Shown: positions 29,868 through 40,001, counted from the stretch's first letter. The stretch: 64,000 nucleotides of DNA from Flavobacteriia bacterium (GCA_947450325.1 CANFUT010000017.1:1-64000), one strand, 5' to 3'. Translations and numbers: made by a program. Notes: generated by a model from the sequence alone, not told the origin.

Positions 29868-30482
29868 TTATCTCTCAATTAATACGGTTGAACCTTTAGC
29901 TCCAGGAATAGACCCTTTCACTACAATTAAATTTTTGTCAGCTAACACTTTCAAAACTTCTAAGTTTTCAATCAAAACTCGCTTGTTTCCCATTTGTCCT
30001 GCCATACGCATTCCTTTGAATACTCTTGCAGGATAAGAAGCAGCTCCAATTGATCCTGGTGCACGCAAACGGTTATGTTGACCGTGTGTAGATTGACCTA
30101 CTCCACCAAAACCGTGTCTTTTTACAACACCTTGAAAACCTTTTCCTTTTGAAGTACCAGCTACTCCAACGAATTCACCTTCTGAGAAGATGTCAACGCT
30201 TACTACATCTCCAAGACTTAGTCCTTCAAAACCTTTGAACTCAACAACCGTTTGTTTTGGTGTTGTATTCGCTTTTTTGAAGTGACCTTTCAATGCGTTT
30301 GGTGTGCGACTATCTTTACGCTCACCGAAACCTAATTGAACAGCCTCGTACCCGTCTCTGTCTTGTGTCTTTAACTGTGTTACGACACAAGGACCAGCTT
30401 CTATCACTGTGCATGGTGTTGCCTTACCCTCGGCACTGTAGATGCTAGTCATTCCGACTTTTCTACCAATTAATCCAGGCAT
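29868..30482 (-). CDS. rplC: 50S ribosomal protein L3
   Basis: This protein of 204 residues binds the 23S 3' domain early in assembly. [20 protein letters not shown], the [15 protein letters not shown] loop that reaches the peptidyl-transferase centre, and [13 protein letters not shown] are intact. It follows rpsJ with a 44-nt AT-rich gap. Confidence 0.98.
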   Translation of the reverse strand: MPGLIGRKVGMTSIYSAEGKATPCTVIEAGPCVVTQLKTQDRDGYEAVQLGFGERKDSRTPNALKGHFKKANTTPKQTVVEFKGFEGLSLGDVVSVDIFSEGEFVGVAGTSKGKGFQGVVKRHGFGGVGQSTHGQHNRLRAPGSIGAASYPARVFKGMRMAGQMGNKRVLIENLEVLKVLADKNLIVVKGSIPGAKGSTVLIER

Positions 30483-30526
30483 ACTTTGTTAATTATAAAT
30501 TATGAATTATAAATATAAAGTTCTTA

Positions 30527-30832
30527 TCAAACTTTAATTTCTACGTCTACTCCACTTGGAAGCTCCAAGCGCATCAATGCATCTACTGTTTTTGAAGATG
30601 AACTGTAAATATCTAACAATCTCTTGTAAGAACACAATTCAAACTGCTCACGTGCTTTCTTGTTAACGTGTGGAGATTTCAATACAGTGTAGATTCTTTT
30701 ATGTGTTGGCAATGGAATTGGTCCGCTTACTACAGCGCCAGTAGCCTTTACCGTTTTTACAATCTTCTCAGCTGATTTATCAACTAAGTTGTGATCGTAT
30801 GATTTTAATTTAATTCTAATTTTTTGGCTCAT
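30527..30832 (-). CDS. rpsJ: 30S ribosomal protein S10
   Basis: This protein of 101 residues is part of the 30S head and, as NusE, of antitermination complexes that act on boxA sites such as the one in the rRNA leader here. [18 protein letters not shown] and [18 protein letters not shown] identify it. It follows fusA directly, with no tuf gene in between. Confidence 0.98.
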   Translation of the reverse strand: MSQKIRIKLKSYDHNLVDKSAEKIVKTVKATGAVVSGPIPLPTHKRIYTVLKSPHVNKKAREQFELCSYKRLLDIYSSSSKTVDALMRLELPSGVDVEIKV

Positions 30833-30843
30833 TTCTAAACTTA

Positions 30844-32949
30844 TTAAGCGTTTACTTTACCGTTCACTTTAGCTACAACATCTTTTGTAACGTTAGCAGG
30901 AGTTTCTGCAAAATGTGAGAACTCCATTGTTGAACTTGCACGTCCTGATGATAATGTACGTAACTGAGTTACATAACCGAACATTTCAGACAATGGAACA
31001 TCAGCTTTAACAACTTTTGATCCTGCTCTGTCATCCATTCCTTTCATCATACCACGACGACGGTTCAAGTCACCAACGATATCACCCATGTTTTCTTCTG
31101 GAGTTAAAACCTCCAATTTCATGATAGGCTCCAACAAAATCGGTTGACATTTTTTCAAAGCTTCACGGTAAGCCATTTTAGCAGCAACCTCGAAAGACAA
31201 TGAATCTGAATCGACAGCGTGGAAAGACCCATCTAACAATTCAACTTTGAATGAATCTACTGGATAACCAGCTAATACACCATTTTTCATTGACTCTTTG
31301 AAACCTTTCTCAACTGAAGGAATAAATTCTCTAGGAATGTTACCACCTTTGATTGAGTTAATGAATTCCAATCCTGTTTTTTCAATGTTTTCTTGAGGAG
31401 AAATTCTTACCAAGATATCAGCAAATTTTCCACGTCCACCTGATTGTTTTTTGTAAACTTCTCGGTGTTCAACGCTTCCAGTAATTGCTTCACGGTAAGA
31501 AACCTGAGGAGCACCTTGATTAACTTCAACTTTGAACTCTCTTTTCAAACGGTCAACGATAATTTCTAAGTGAAGCTCACCCATTCCTTCGATGATAGTT
31601 TGTCCTGTTTCGTGATCAGATTTAACTTTGAAAGTTGGATCTTCTTCAGCCAATTTGTTCAAACCGATAGATAATCTATCTGTGTCAGCTTGCGTTTTTG
31701 GTTCAATTGCCAATCCAATAACTGGATCTGGGAAATCCATAGATTCTAATACGATTGGATGCCCTTCAGCACACAAAGTATCTCCTGTACGAATATCTTT
31801 AAATCCAACAACCGCACCGATATCTCCAGCCCCTAACTCATCAATTTGAATTTGTTTGTTAGCATGCATTTGGAAGATACGTGAAATACGTTCTTTATTG
31901 TCTGAACGAGAATTGTAAACGTAAGAACCTGCTGGCAATTTACCAGAATAAGCACGTACGAAACACAAACGTCCAACGAAAGGATCTGTTGCAATTTTAA
32001 AAGCTAAACCAGCAAAAGGCTCATCAAAAGAAGGATTACGAACAATTTCTTCGTCAGTCTTTGGATTGATACCTTCAATAGCACCATTATCCAACGGTGA
32101 TGGTAAAATAGCCATTACATAATCCAACATTGTTTGTACACCTTTATTTTTGAAAGATGAACCACATAACATTGGAACAATTTTTCCAGAAATTGTAGCA
32201 GCACGTAATGCAGCTAAAATTTCATTCTCAGTAATTGAGTTTGGATCTTCGAAGTATTTTTCCATCAAAGACTCATCGAATTCTGCAACTGCTTCCAATA
32301 ATTTCTCACGGTATTCAGTAGCTTCTTCAATCATGTCAGCTGGAATTTCAACTTCTTTAAAAGTCATTCCTTTGTCGTGCTCATTCCAAACAATTCCTCT
32401 CCAGTTAACTAAATCTACCACTCCTTCGAATGAATCTTCAGCACCAATTGGTAATTGCAATGGAACAGCGTAACTTCCTAACATGTCTTTAACTTGCTTA
32501 ACGACATTTAAGAAGTCAGCACCAGAACGGTCCATTTTGTTAACGAAACCAATTCTTGGAACATTATAGTTATTAGCTAATCTCCAGTTTGTTTCTGATT
32601 GAGGCTCTACACCGTCAACTGCAGAAAACAAGAAAACTAAACCATCCAATACTCTTAACGAACGATTCACCTCAACTGTAAAGTCAACGTGTCCTGGAGT
32701 ATCAATAATATTTACATGGTATTTCTCATCGCGGTACATCCAGTCGATAGTAACAGCAGCAGAAGTAATTGTAATACCTCTTTCTTGCTCTTGCTCCATC
32801 CAATCTGTTGTTGCACCACCGTCATGTACTTCACCAATTTTGTGACTCATTCCTGAGTAATACAAAATACGCTCAGTAGTAGTCGTTTTTCCAGCATCAA
32901 TATGTGCTGCAATTCCGATGTTACGGGTATATTTAAGATCTCTAGCCAT
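30844..32949 (-). CDS. fusA: Elongation factor G
   Basis: This 701-residue GTPase drives ribosomal translocation and, with RRF, recycling. The GTP-binding motifs are AHIDAGKT (15-22), DTPGH (83-87) and NKMD (137-140); the switch region [11 protein letters not shown] and the C-terminal EF-G domains follow. It lies between rpsG and rpsJ. The tuf gene that follows fusA in the classical str operon is missing here. Confidence 0.99.
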   Translation of the reverse strand: MARDLKYTRNIGIAAHIDAGKTTTTERILYYSGMSHKIGEVHDGGATTDWMEQEQERGITITSAAVTIDWMYRDEKYHVNIIDTPGHVDFTVEVNRSLRVLDGLVFLFSAVDGVEPQSETNWRLANNYNVPRIGFVNKMDRSGADFLNVVKQVKDMLGSYAVPLQLPIGAEDSFEGVVDLVNWRGIVWNEHDKGMTFKEVEIPADMIEEATEYREKLLEAVAEFDESLMEKYFEDPNSITENEILAALRAATISGKIVPMLCGSSFKNKGVQTMLDYVMAILPSPLDNGAIEGINPKTDEEIVRNPSFDEPFAGLAFKIATDPFVGRLCFVRAYSGKLPAGSYVYNSRSDNKERISRIFQMHANKQIQIDELGAGDIGAVVGFKDIRTGDTLCAEGHPIVLESMDFPDPVIGLAIEPKTQADTDRLSIGLNKLAEEDPTFKVKSDHETGQTIIEGMGELHLEIIVDRLKREFKVEVNQGAPQVSYREAITGSVEHREVYKKQSGGRGKFADILVRISPQENIEKTGLEFINSIKGGNIPREFIPSVEKGFKESMKNGVLAGYPVDSFKVELLDGSFHAVDSDSLSFEVAAKMAYREALKKCQPILLEPIMKLEVLTPEENMGDIVGDLNRRRGMMKGMDDRAGSKVVKADVPLSEMFGYVTQLRTLSSGRASSTMEFSHFAETPANVTKDVVAKVNGKVNA

Positions 32950-32954
32950 GACAA

Positions 32955-33425
32955 TTAAAATCTAAAGTGTGAGAACGCTTTGTTAGCCTCAGCCATACGA
33001 AGTGTATCTTCTTTCTTTTTGTATGCTGCACCTTCTTCTTTAGAAGCTGCGATAATTTCAGACGCTAATTTACCAGCCATAGATTTCTCATTACGCTTAC
33101 GAGCATAACCGATCAACCATTTCATCGCTAATGAATTTTTTCTGTCTTCACGAACTGGTGTTGGAATTTGGAAAGTAGCTCCACCTACACGGCGACTTCT
33201 AACCTCTACACTTGGAGTAACATTTTCCAATGCTTTTTTCCAAGCTTCCAATCCTGTTGTTTCTTCTAACTTAGTATCTACAATTGCCAATGCATCGTAG
33301 AAAATTTTGAACGCTAAGTTTTTCTTCCCATCATACATCAAGTTGTTAACGAATTTCGTTACTTGAACATCGTTGAACTTTGGATCCGGGAGGATGGGGT
33401 TCTTTTTGGCTTTTCTTCTTCTCAT
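32955..33425 (-). CDS. rpsG: 30S ribosomal protein S7
   Basis: This protein of 156 residues nucleates assembly of the 30S head and in E. coli regulates the str operon. [39 protein letters not shown] and the C-terminal [19 protein letters not shown] are diagnostic. It lies 19 nt after rpsL. Confidence 0.98.
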   Translation of the reverse strand: MRRRKAKKNPILPDPKFNDVQVTKFVNNLMYDGKKNLAFKIFYDALAIVDTKLEETTGLEAWKKALENVTPSVEVRSRRVGGATFQIPTPVREDRKNSLAMKWLIGYARKRNEKSMAGKLASEIIAASKEEGAAYKKKEDTLRMAEANKAFSHFRF

Positions 33426-33444
33426 TTCTTAGAAAGCTTTAAAA

Positions 33445-33825
33445 TTATTTTTTCGCTTTTGGTCTTTTCGTACCATACTTGGAACGACGCTGAGTTCTTC
33501 CTTCTACTCCAGCTGTATCTTCTGCACCTCGTACAATGTGGTATCTAACCCCAGGAAGATCTTTTACTCTTCCTCCACGTACGAGCACCAAAGAGTGCTC
33601 TTGTAAATTGTGTCCTTCACCACCGATGTAAGCATTGACTTCCTTACCATTAGTGAGACGAACCCTCGCTACTTTTCTCATAGCTGAATTCGGCTTTTTA
33701 GGAGTAGTGGTGTAAACCCTTACACATACCCCTTTGCGTTGCGGACAAGAATCAAGAGCAGCAGATTTGCTTTTCTTTACATTTGCCGTACGACCTTTGC
33801 GAACTAATTGTTGAATAGTTGGCAT
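33445..33825 (-). CDS. rpsL: 30S ribosomal protein S12
   Basis: This protein of 126 residues from ATG 33825 ([12 protein letters not shown]) is a decoding-centre protein. The loops [17 protein letters not shown] and [17 protein letters not shown] both retain lysines at the positions (K43 and K88 in E. coli) whose changes give streptomycin resistance, so it looks wild type there. It is the first gene of the ribosomal block, 57 nt after its promoter. The longer frame to 33864 is rejected because it is non-homologous. Confidence 0.97.
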   Translation of the reverse strand: MPTIQQLVRKGRTANVKKSKSAALDSCPQRKGVCVRVYTTTPKKPNSAMRKVARVRLTNGKEVNAYIGGEGHNLQEHSLVLVRGGRVKDLPGVRYHIVRGAEDTAGVEGRTQRRSKYGTKRPKAKK

Positions 33826-33881
33826 ACTAATTCTCTGTGTTTTATAAATAAATAAACTGCCCAAACATACTTTGGGGGGTG

Positions 33882-33911
33882 CAAATATAGCGAATTAATT
33901 TTAGAAACCAA
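33882..33911 (-). promoter_or_regulatory. Promoter of the str-S10-spc-alpha ribosomal block
   Basis: On the minus strand TTG (33911-33909), exactly 19 nt, then TATATTTG (33889-33882). The spacing is the same as in both rRNA promoters, and the downstream GCACCCCCC resembles their GCACCCCGC. It is the only strong promoter seen ahead of the roughly 17-kb ribosomal block. Confidence 0.85.
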
Positions 33912-33960
33912 GCGCTTAGCTGTAATTAAATGATTTTTTTCACATCCAATTGTTTAAAAT

Positions 33961-33980
33961 AAAAAAGATGATTCTTTTTT
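33961..33980. terminator. Possible weak AT-rich terminator
   Basis: AAAAAAGA (33961-33968), a TGAT loop and TCTTTTTT (33973-33980) form an 8-bp stem with almost no G-C pairs, 100 nt past the stop of the saccharopine dehydrogenase-like gene. It could end that transcript before the ribosomal promoter. Confidence 0.4.
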
Positions 33981-34080
33981 TACTTTGACAATAACGAAAT
34001 TAGAGTATGTAAAAACCTTGAATTTTGTAGCGCTAGAAGGGAAAAGAAATTATTTATGCCTTAAATGAAGATAATCAGAA

Positions 34081-35412
34081 CTAATTGTATTTCTCGATGA
34101 ATTTTATTCCAAACGATTCTAATTCCATTAAAATCGGATCGTAAACTTCTTTCATCACTGGTATTTGAACTCCTTTCAATTTTAAGCCACCATTTAAAAT
34201 CATTTTTCCGCAAATAGCGACCGGCAAACCGACTGTATTACTCATAGATGTATACACCTGATTTTCTCCAATATTGACCATGGAAGAAATAATCGTTTCT
34301 TTCTCCCCATCTAAATCACTAACAAATTCATGATGCATCACCAACATGTCTTTATCTTCAGGTGAAAGAACCCATTTTTTCACTAACAAACTTTCAAGCA
34401 ATTGTGCTGGAGACGCATTTTCAATTCCAAATGGAATATTATCTTCAAATATACCCAACCAAACAAATTTATTGAATAGTTCCTCATCGTCGAAAGTGAA
34501 ATATCTTTTCATTTTATTCTCAACGGTATCTTCAATTTTATAAGGCAAAAAAGCATTCAGAAAACTTCTCGGAGTTAACTGTTCAGATTTTTCTAACTTA
34601 TAGGTATCATCAGTCATTCCTAACTGCACAAAAACATTCCAAGCTTTACAGAAATCTTTTCTTCTTAACGTACCTCTATATATAGTAGGAATATTTTCTA
34701 ATCCATAAACGCTTCTGTATGATAACGAATCTCTATTTGCATACCCCTCGAATTTGCCATAACCTTCAATTTCAATCTCATCTAATCGTTGAAAAAGCTG
34801 ACCATAAGGGATATATTTGTATTGATTTTCCTCGATAAAACAAGCCGCACCTCCCTGACCCGCCAACACAACATTGCGAGGGTTCCATGTAAATTTATAG
34901 TTCCAAGGATTATCGTCATTTTCTGGAGCAATTAATCCACCACAAAAAGATTTGAAACTATACATCTTCCTTCCTCTTTCTTTGATTTCATCCAATATCT
35001 TAGCTGCACTCATGTGGTCGATACCCGGATCTACTCCAATCTCATTCATTATGATAATTCCTGCGTTTTTTGCGGCTTCATCAAGCAATCTCATTTCAGG
35101 GGAAACGTAGGAAGGAGTAATCAGATTCGTTTTTAGTTCAATACAGTCTTTGGCAACTTCAACGTGAAAACGGGCTGGAAGCATGCTGACAACTAAATCT
35201 GCTTTCTCAATCTCCGGTCGTCGTTCGATTGGATTTAATGCATTAAAACTTAAAGCAATTCCAGCAGGGTGGTTATTCAATTTGCGTTTTACCAATTCAA
35301 TATCTTGATCAACAACCCTAACCTGCCAATTATTTTCGATTGAATTGTCCAAAAAATAACGAATCAATGAAGAACTTGACATACCCGCCCCTATCACTAA
35401 AATTGTTTGCAT
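34081..35412 (-). CDS. Saccharopine dehydrogenase family oxidoreductase
   Basis: This 443-residue protein has an N-terminal Rossmann fold (MQTILVIGAGMSSSSLIRYF), the family stretch ADLVVSMLPARFHVEVAKDC, and MNEIGVDPGIDHMSA, which is characteristic of saccharopine reductases (Lys9/AASS type). These enzymes interconvert saccharopine and alpha-aminoadipate semialdehyde plus glutamate in lysine metabolism. In Bacteroidota such single-domain proteins are generally taken to be lysine-degrading. It stands alone, with a TAACTTTG -7 element 20 nt before its ATG. The exact substrate is inferred from the family. Confidence 0.85.
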   Translation of the reverse strand: MQTILVIGAGMSSSSLIRYFLDNSIENNWQVRVVDQDIELVKRKLNNHPAGIALSFNALNPIERRPEIEKADLVVSMLPARFHVEVAKDCIELKTNLITPSYVSPEMRLLDEAAKNAGIIIMNEIGVDPGIDHMSAAKILDEIKERGRKMYSFKSFCGGLIAPENDDNPWNYKFTWNPRNVVLAGQGGAACFIEENQYKYIPYGQLFQRLDEIEIEGYGKFEGYANRDSLSYRSVYGLENIPTIYRGTLRRKDFCKAWNVFVQLGMTDDTYKLEKSEQLTPRSFLNAFLPYKIEDTVENKMKRYFTFDDEELFNKFVWLGIFEDNIPFGIENASPAQLLESLLVKKWVLSPEDKDMLVMHHEFVSDLDGEKETIISSMVNIGENQVYTSMSNTVGLPVAICGKMILNGGLKLKGVQIPVMKEVYDPILMELESFGIKFIEKYN

Positions 35413-35431
35413 GACTGAATTTATAAAAGCG

Positions 35432-35439
35432 CAAAGTTA
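35432..35439 (-). promoter_or_regulatory. Promoter -7 element for the saccharopine dehydrogenase-like gene
   Basis: TAACTTTG on the minus strand lies 19 nt before the ATG at 35412. The nearest TTG (35457-35455) is only 15 nt upstream of it, shorter than usual. Confidence 0.45.
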
Positions 35440-35612
35440 TATAATTTGCAACTACAAAAAGTGTCGAAAACACACATAATTAAGGAATGATTTAAACCTT
35501 TTATTAACAAATTCAAAGTTCGAAATAAGTAAAGAACTGATACTTCAATAAATCTCTTCATTTTTAAAAACTGAATAATCATTTTAGATTTTCAAAATCC
35601 ATAAAAAAATAA

Positions 35613-35620
35613 TACCTTTG
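35613..35620 (+). promoter_or_regulatory. Promoter -7 element for prs-rplY
   Basis: TACCTTTG followed by CAACC lies 20 nt ahead of the prs ATG and matches the Bacteroidota -7 consensus. No good TTG is seen at -33. Confidence 0.55.
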
Positions 35621-35640
35621 CAACCTCTAAAACTAGAAAA

Positions 35641-36576
35641 ATGTCAGTTGGTGTAAAAATTTTCTCAGGAAGGGCTTCACAAGATTTAGCAAATAGAATT
35701 GCAAAATCTTACGGAATCTCTTTAGGTGACGTGAAAGTAATGGAATTTAGTGATGGTGAATTTCAACCTTCATTTGAAGAAACTGTTCGTGGTCAAGATG
35801 TTTTTATCGTTCAATCAACGATGCCACCTGCTGACAATCTTTTTGAACTTTTATTGATGGTTGATGCTGCTAAAAGAGCTTCTGCTAGAAAAATTATCGC
35901 TGTAATTCCTTATTTCGGTTTTGCTCGTCAAGACAGAAAAGACAAACCACGAGTTGCTATCGGTGCTAAATTGGTTGCCAATATGTTAATGGCCGCAGGT
36001 GTAGATCGTATCATAACTATGGATTTACATGCTGATCAAATTCAAGGTTTCTTTGAAGTTCCAGTTGACCATTTATTTGCTTCAACTATTTTCTACCAAG
36101 AAATGTTGGCACTAAATAATGGAAATCTAATCGTCGCTGCTCCTGACGCAGGAGGTGCAAAGCGTGCAAATTCTTATGCTAAAAAATTAGATACAGGTTT
36201 GGCAATTTGTCACAAGCAAAGAAAGAAAGCAAATGAAGTTGCCGAAATGACCGTTATTGGAGATGTGGCAGGAAAAGATGTTATCTTGATTGATGACATG
36301 TGTGACACCGCTGGAACATTAACCAAAGCAGCAGATTTATTCATGGAAAAAGGTGCTTTAAGTGTTCGTGCTTTTTGCACCCACGCTGTTCTTTCAGGGC
36401 CTGCATACGAAAGAATCAATAATTCTCGTTTGACTGAATTAATCGTAACTGATACGATTCCGTTAAAGCAACATTCAGACAAAATCAGAGTGCTTCCAAT
36501 TGACGCACTTTTTTCTGATGTAATTCGTAGATTGGTGAATAATCAATCTATCAGTTCTCACTTTGTAATATCATAA
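35641..36576 (+). CDS. prs: Ribose-phosphate pyrophosphokinase (PRPP synthetase)
   Basis: This 311-residue enzyme makes PRPP from ribose 5-phosphate and ATP for purine, pyrimidine, histidine and tryptophan synthesis. FSDGEFQPSFEETVRGQDVF, the ATP-binding/flexible-loop segment IPYFGFARQDRKDKPR and the PRPP-binding DDMCDTAGTLTKAA signature are clear. It is followed after 19 nt by rplY, an arrangement seen widely in bacteria. Confidence 0.98.
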   Translation: MSVGVKIFSGRASQDLANRIAKSYGISLGDVKVMEFSDGEFQPSFEETVRGQDVFIVQSTMPPADNLFELLLMVDAAKRASARKIIAVIPYFGFARQDRKDKPRVAIGAKLVANMLMAAGVDRIITMDLHADQIQGFFEVPVDHLFASTIFYQEMLALNNGNLIVAAPDAGGAKRANSYAKKLDTGLAICHKQRKKANEVAEMTVIGDVAGKDVILIDDMCDTAGTLTKAADLFMEKGALSVRAFCTHAVLSGPAYERINNSRLTELIVTDTIPLKQHSDKIRVLPIDALFSDVIRRLVNNQSISSHFVIS

Positions 36577-36595
36577 ACAATAAATAACAAGTAAA

Positions 36596-37186
36596 ATGAA
36601 AGTAATCTCATTGAGCGGTTCGGTTAGATCGAACGTAGGGAAAAAAGATGCTGCAGCTCTACGAAGAGCAGACTTGGTACCATGCGTACTTTACGGTCAA
36701 GGCACACAAACTCACTTTTCTGCAAAGAAAAATGACATTGAAAAATTGGTTTTCACACCAGAAGTTTATCAAGTTGAATTAGATATCGATGGACAAAAAG
36801 CGACTGCTATCATCCAAGATATTCAGCAAGATCCTATCAAAGGAACAGTAAGACACATTGATTTCTTCCAGTTAGATGCTAACAAACCAGTAAGAGTTGG
36901 TTTGCCAGTTCGTTTAACAGGTGCTTCTCGTGGTGTACTTGCCGGAGGTAAATTGTTACAAGTTTTCCGTCGTTTAACAGTTGTTGGTTTACCTGGTTCT
37001 TTACCAGATGCTATCACTATCGACATTACTAAATTGCGTATTGGTCAATCAATTCGTGTTAGTCAAATTGACAGCAACGACTTGAAATTCTTGGAACCAG
37101 CTAACGCAGTTGTAGTTTCAGTTAAAATGGCTCGTGGTGCTGCAAAAGGTTCTGATGCAGACGACGAAGATGAAGAAGAAGCATAA
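36596..37186 (+). CDS. rplY: 50S ribosomal protein L25/general stress protein Ctc
   Basis: This 196-residue protein combines the N-terminal L25 5S-rRNA-binding domain (LSGSVRSNVGKKDAAALRRA, DLVPCVLYGQGTQTHF) with the TL5/CTC C-terminal beta domain and an acidic tail (SDADDEDEEEA). It is co-transcribed with prs and closed by a terminator with a UUCG loop. Confidence 0.95.
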   Translation: MKVISLSGSVRSNVGKKDAAALRRADLVPCVLYGQGTQTHFSAKKNDIEKLVFTPEVYQVELDIDGQKATAIIQDIQQDPIKGTVRHIDFFQLDANKPVRVGLPVRLTGASRGVLAGGKLLQVFRRLTVVGLPGSLPDAITIDITKLRIGQSIRVSQIDSNDLKFLEPANAVVVSVKMARGAAKGSDADDEDEEEA

Positions 37187-37205
37187 AATTCTAATTCAAA
37201 ATAAT

Positions 37206-37230
37206 AAAATCCTGGCTTCGGTCAGGATTT
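37206..37230 (+). terminator. Terminator of prs-rplY
   Basis: AAAATCCTGGC and GTCAGGATTTT form an 11-bp stem (one G-U) closed by a stable C(TTCG)G tetraloop, followed by a T-run. It lies 20 nt after the rplY stop. Confidence 0.92.
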
Positions 37231-37380
37231 TTTTTTGCTTCAAACTTTCTTTTAAAAGTCTGAAAATCAAAAAAGATTATAGAATCAATTAGATAATATT
37301 GAATTTTTTAAATTAATTTTGTGGAATTGAAATGCCACACGCATCCTTATAGAAATGTTTAATCTTAAAACTTACAAATT

Positions 37381-38100
37381 ATGAAAAAGTTAATTTTTAC
37401 AGCACTTCTAGCTTTACCAGGAATCGCAAGTGCACAAGGCGCGTTTGGTGAAATCATCGGAACCGTAATTAATGCTGATAGCATGAAACTATCTCATGCG
37501 ACTGTCTACACAGAATCAAATGGAACAATCTACAAAGATTTGACCGATATGAACGGGAAATTCAGAATTTCAGCCATTCCTGCAGGAAAATATTTATTCA
37601 CTATCGTTGCTGAAGGCGATACCATGAAAAATATCCCGGGAGAAATCAACATGGATGGCATCGAAAACTTACAAACCATTGTATTTGAACCAAGCGGAGA
37701 AGACTTAGGAGAACTTACAGTTGTTTATGATCGAAATGAAATTCATTTATTGAAATACGGCGTAAATCCAGTAATCAAAATGAGTTCAGAAGAAATCAAA
37801 AGAAGTCCTTTGAAATTCAACCAAACTGCCATGATTGCAGCCATGTCTTCTGACATCAAAGTTGCCGACGATGGACAATTGGTTTTCAGAGGAGCAAGAA
37901 AAGGTGACATGATTTACATGATGGACGGCGTTAAAATGAATGCAGTATCAAACGTTCCAAGTTGTTCAATCGGCGAAATGATGGTCTACACAGGTGGAAT
38001 TCCAGCAAAATACGGTGACACAACAGGTGGCGTTGTCGTAATGGAAACTAAAAGTTACTTTGATTTATATAGAGAATGGAAATCAAGTCAGAATAAATAA
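37381..38100 (+). CDS. Secreted carboxypeptidase-regulatory + TonB-receptor plug protein without a barrel
   Basis: This 239-residue protein has a signal peptide (MKKLIFTALLALPGIASAQ), a carboxypeptidase-regulatory-like beta domain (about 25-105: IIGTVINADSMKLSHATVYT, then DMNGKFRISAIPAGKY) and a TonB-dependent receptor plug-like domain (about 125-228: IKRSPLKFNQTAMIA, FRGARKGDMIYMMDGVKM, YTGGIPAKYGDTTGGVV). In a normal SusC-type receptor a ~600-residue outer-membrane barrel follows; here the frame stops after the plug, with a strong terminator downstream, so this looks like a complete stand-alone gene and not a broken one. Its job is unknown; it might partner with a separate barrel or act as a periplasmic scaffold. 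Confidence 0.8.
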   Translation: MKKLIFTALLALPGIASAQGAFGEIIGTVINADSMKLSHATVYTESNGTIYKDLTDMNGKFRISAIPAGKYLFTIVAEGDTMKNIPGEINMDGIENLQTIVFEPSGEDLGELTVVYDRNEIHLLKYGVNPVIKMSSEEIKRSPLKFNQTAMIAAMSSDIKVADDGQLVFRGARKGDMIYMMDGVKMNAVSNVPSCSIGEMMVYTGGIPAKYGDTTGGVVVMETKSYFDLYREWKSSQNK

Positions 38101-38119
38101 TAAATATTCACACTAAACC

Positions 38120-38154
38120 AAAAGCGCCCGACTCTCAAAGAATCGGGCGCTTTT
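38120..38154 (+). terminator. Terminator after the plug protein gene
   Basis: A 12-bp stem with a GC-rich core (38120-38131 with 38143-38154) and an 11-nt loop is followed by a T-run on the plus strand. It also lies just past the stop of the convergent manC gene (38175), where the stem could act without a strong T-run. Confidence 0.9.
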
Positions 38155-38174
38155 TATATATCTTATATTTGAAA

Positions 38175-39266
38175 TCAGTCTTTCTTGAAAAAACTTGGAC
38201 TTGATTCCTCCATTGGAGCCATGTATTTCTTCAAGTTTTGCTCATCATTTTTATTCAAAATCATTAACATATTGTCTGATTCAACCACAATGTGATTGTT
38301 CAAACCTTCAATCAAAGCCAATTTTGAATTTGGTAAATTTACAATGCAATTACTAGAATTGATCATGTAAACATTGTCTCCAATAACCGCATTTCCATTG
38401 TAGTCCTTTTCTAAATGCGTGTAAACACTTCCCCAAGTTCCTAAATCAGACCAATCGAAATTTGCCAATACAACATCTACATTTTTAGCGTTTTCCATCA
38501 CAGCAAAATCGATAGAAATATCTTCACAAACTTCAAAGCAGTGATTAATCGAAGCTTGCTCATCGGAAGTATTGTAAAAACCGTTTTCCTCTGAAAACAA
38601 TCCCAACAAATCTGGTTTAAATTTCTTTAATGCATCTAAAATTGTATTTGCAGTCCAAACAAAAATCCCTGAATTCCAATAGTAATTCCCTGACTTCAAA
38701 AACAACTCAGCTACCTCTCTATCAGGCTTTTCAGTAAAATGTTTTACTTCTCTAACTTGTCCACCTAAAATATCACCTTGTTCAGTAAACTCAATATAAC
38801 CATATCCAGTATCAGGACGTGTTGGCTTGATACCTAAGGTAACTAATCGATCATTTTGATTCGCTGTATTGATTGCTATCTGAACAATTTCAATAAACTT
38901 ATCTTCTTTCAAAATCAAGTGGTCCGACGGTGCAACAATCAATGTTGCTTTTGGATTCATTGAATGAATTTTAGAAGCTGCATAAGCAATACAAGGCGCC
39001 GTATTTTTTCTTTTTGGCTCAGTTAAAATTTGACTCAAAGAAATCATTGGCAATTGCTCTTTCACTAAATCTACATAACCTTCATTGGTCATAATGTAGA
39101 TTTGAGTTTCAGGTGCAATTTTTGTCAATCGCTCAAAAGTCATTTGCAACAAAGATTTTCCAATCCCAAGAACATCTAAAAATTGTTTTGGTTTTTGCGG
39201 CGTTGACATTGGCCAAAAGCGGCTCCCAATGCCGCCAGCCATAATGATACAATAATTATTTTCCAT
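38175..39266 (-). CDS. manC: Mannose-1-phosphate guanylyltransferase
   Basis: This enzyme of 363 residues from ATG 39266 makes GDP-mannose from mannose 1-phosphate and GTP, feeding surface polysaccharide and glycan synthesis. The nucleotidyltransferase signature IIMAGGIGSRFWPMSTPQKPKQF, the EPKRKNTAPCIAYAA segment, the APSDHLI motif and PDTGYGYIEF are intact. It has only the transferase part and lacks the isomerase (PMI) domain of fused ManC/AlgA proteins. It follows the SprT-like gene by 11 nt on the same strand. Confidence 0.93.
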   Translation of the reverse strand: MENNYCIIMAGGIGSRFWPMSTPQKPKQFLDVLGIGKSLLQMTFERLTKIAPETQIYIMTNEGYVDLVKEQLPMISLSQILTEPKRKNTAPCIAYAASKIHSMNPKATLIVAPSDHLILKEDKFIEIVQIAINTANQNDRLVTLGIKPTRPDTGYGYIEFTEQGDILGGQVREVKHFTEKPDREVAELFLKSGNYYWNSGIFVWTANTILDALKKFKPDLLGLFSEENGFYNTSDEQASINHCFEVCEDISIDFAVMENAKNVDVVLANFDWSDLGTWGSVYTHLEKDYNGNAVIGDNVYMINSSNCIVNLPNSKLALIEGLNNHIVVESDNMLMILNKNDEQNLKKYMAPMEESSPSFFKKD

Positions 39267-39277
39267 GTTAATATATC

Positions 39278-39904
39278 TCAAATTAATGGTTTCACTTCTG
39301 TGAGCGCATGCACTAAATACTTTTTATTACTCGATATTTCATCACACAAATATCTTTTTCTTCGTAATTCGCGCTTGATAAAATGTTTGCCTTGAAGCAC
39401 AAAAGTAGTATTTTTCGGCAATGATTCAAGTAAAACAATTCCTTCTTTTGGTTTATCATAAGTTCTCAAAACCCTTGTCAAATTTACATCAGAACACGAA
39501 GATGCTTTTGTGTTTGTCAACGATTGAACCAAAGCGTTTAAAATATCTTTTGGCAATAGACCAGAATCTATTGCAGGTAACAATAAGCTTCTATAAATAC
39601 TTTTCCATTCTTCGCCATGTGGTTTGACACGATGACCAAATTCCAAAAAAGTTTTCAAATGTGCAAATTCATGCAGCGTTGTAATCAAAAATGCGTAGGG
39701 ATTTAAATCTCCATTTACAGTAATCTGCGATTTCTCGCCATTCATTCCCGCTCTAAAATCACCTAATTTAGTGGTACGCGGCGCAACAATTTTAAAGCTT
39801 ACTGGATTTTCAAACAACAAATTAACAACCATTTCCTCGAAGCCGTTTGGCACAAATGCCTTTAATTTCTCAAGAATTAATTGCCTTTTATTCGTTGTTT
39901 TCAT
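39278..39904 (-). CDS. SprT-like zinc metalloprotease domain protein
   Basis: This protein of about 208 residues from ATG 39904 contains the metallopeptidase motif TLHEFAHLKTF (HExxH) with a likely third histidine ligand in VKPHGEEWKSIY. This is the SprT/Spartan-type arrangement, associated in eukaryotes with cleavage of DNA-protein crosslinks; the bacterial role is not established. The C-terminal third is basic (KRELRRKRYLCDE) and may bind nucleic acid. It is directly upstream of manC and probably co-transcribed, with no obvious functional link. Confidence 0.8.
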   Translation of the reverse strand: MKTTNKRQLILEKLKAFVPNGFEEMVVNLLFENPVSFKIVAPRTTKLGDFRAGMNGEKSQITVNGDLNPYAFLITTLHEFAHLKTFLEFGHRVKPHGEEWKSIYRSLLLPAIDSGLLPKDILNALVQSLTNTKASSCSDVNLTRVLRTYDKPKEGIVLLESLPKNTTFVLQGKHFIKRELRRKRYLCDEISSNKKYLVHALTEVKPLI

Positions 39905-40001
39905 CATTCTGACGTTAAAATTAATTGAAGTAATCAATATTGATTCATAAAAATGGAAATTCTCTTCAAAAAAACGAAATTATACATTAATTTAGCGGTC
40001 A

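Noticed and set aside
33882-33900. Ribosomal leader hairpin as an attenuator ahead of rpsL
   Set aside because: The short C-rich leader shows no convincing stem; the element is better explained as promoter plus initial transcribed sequence.
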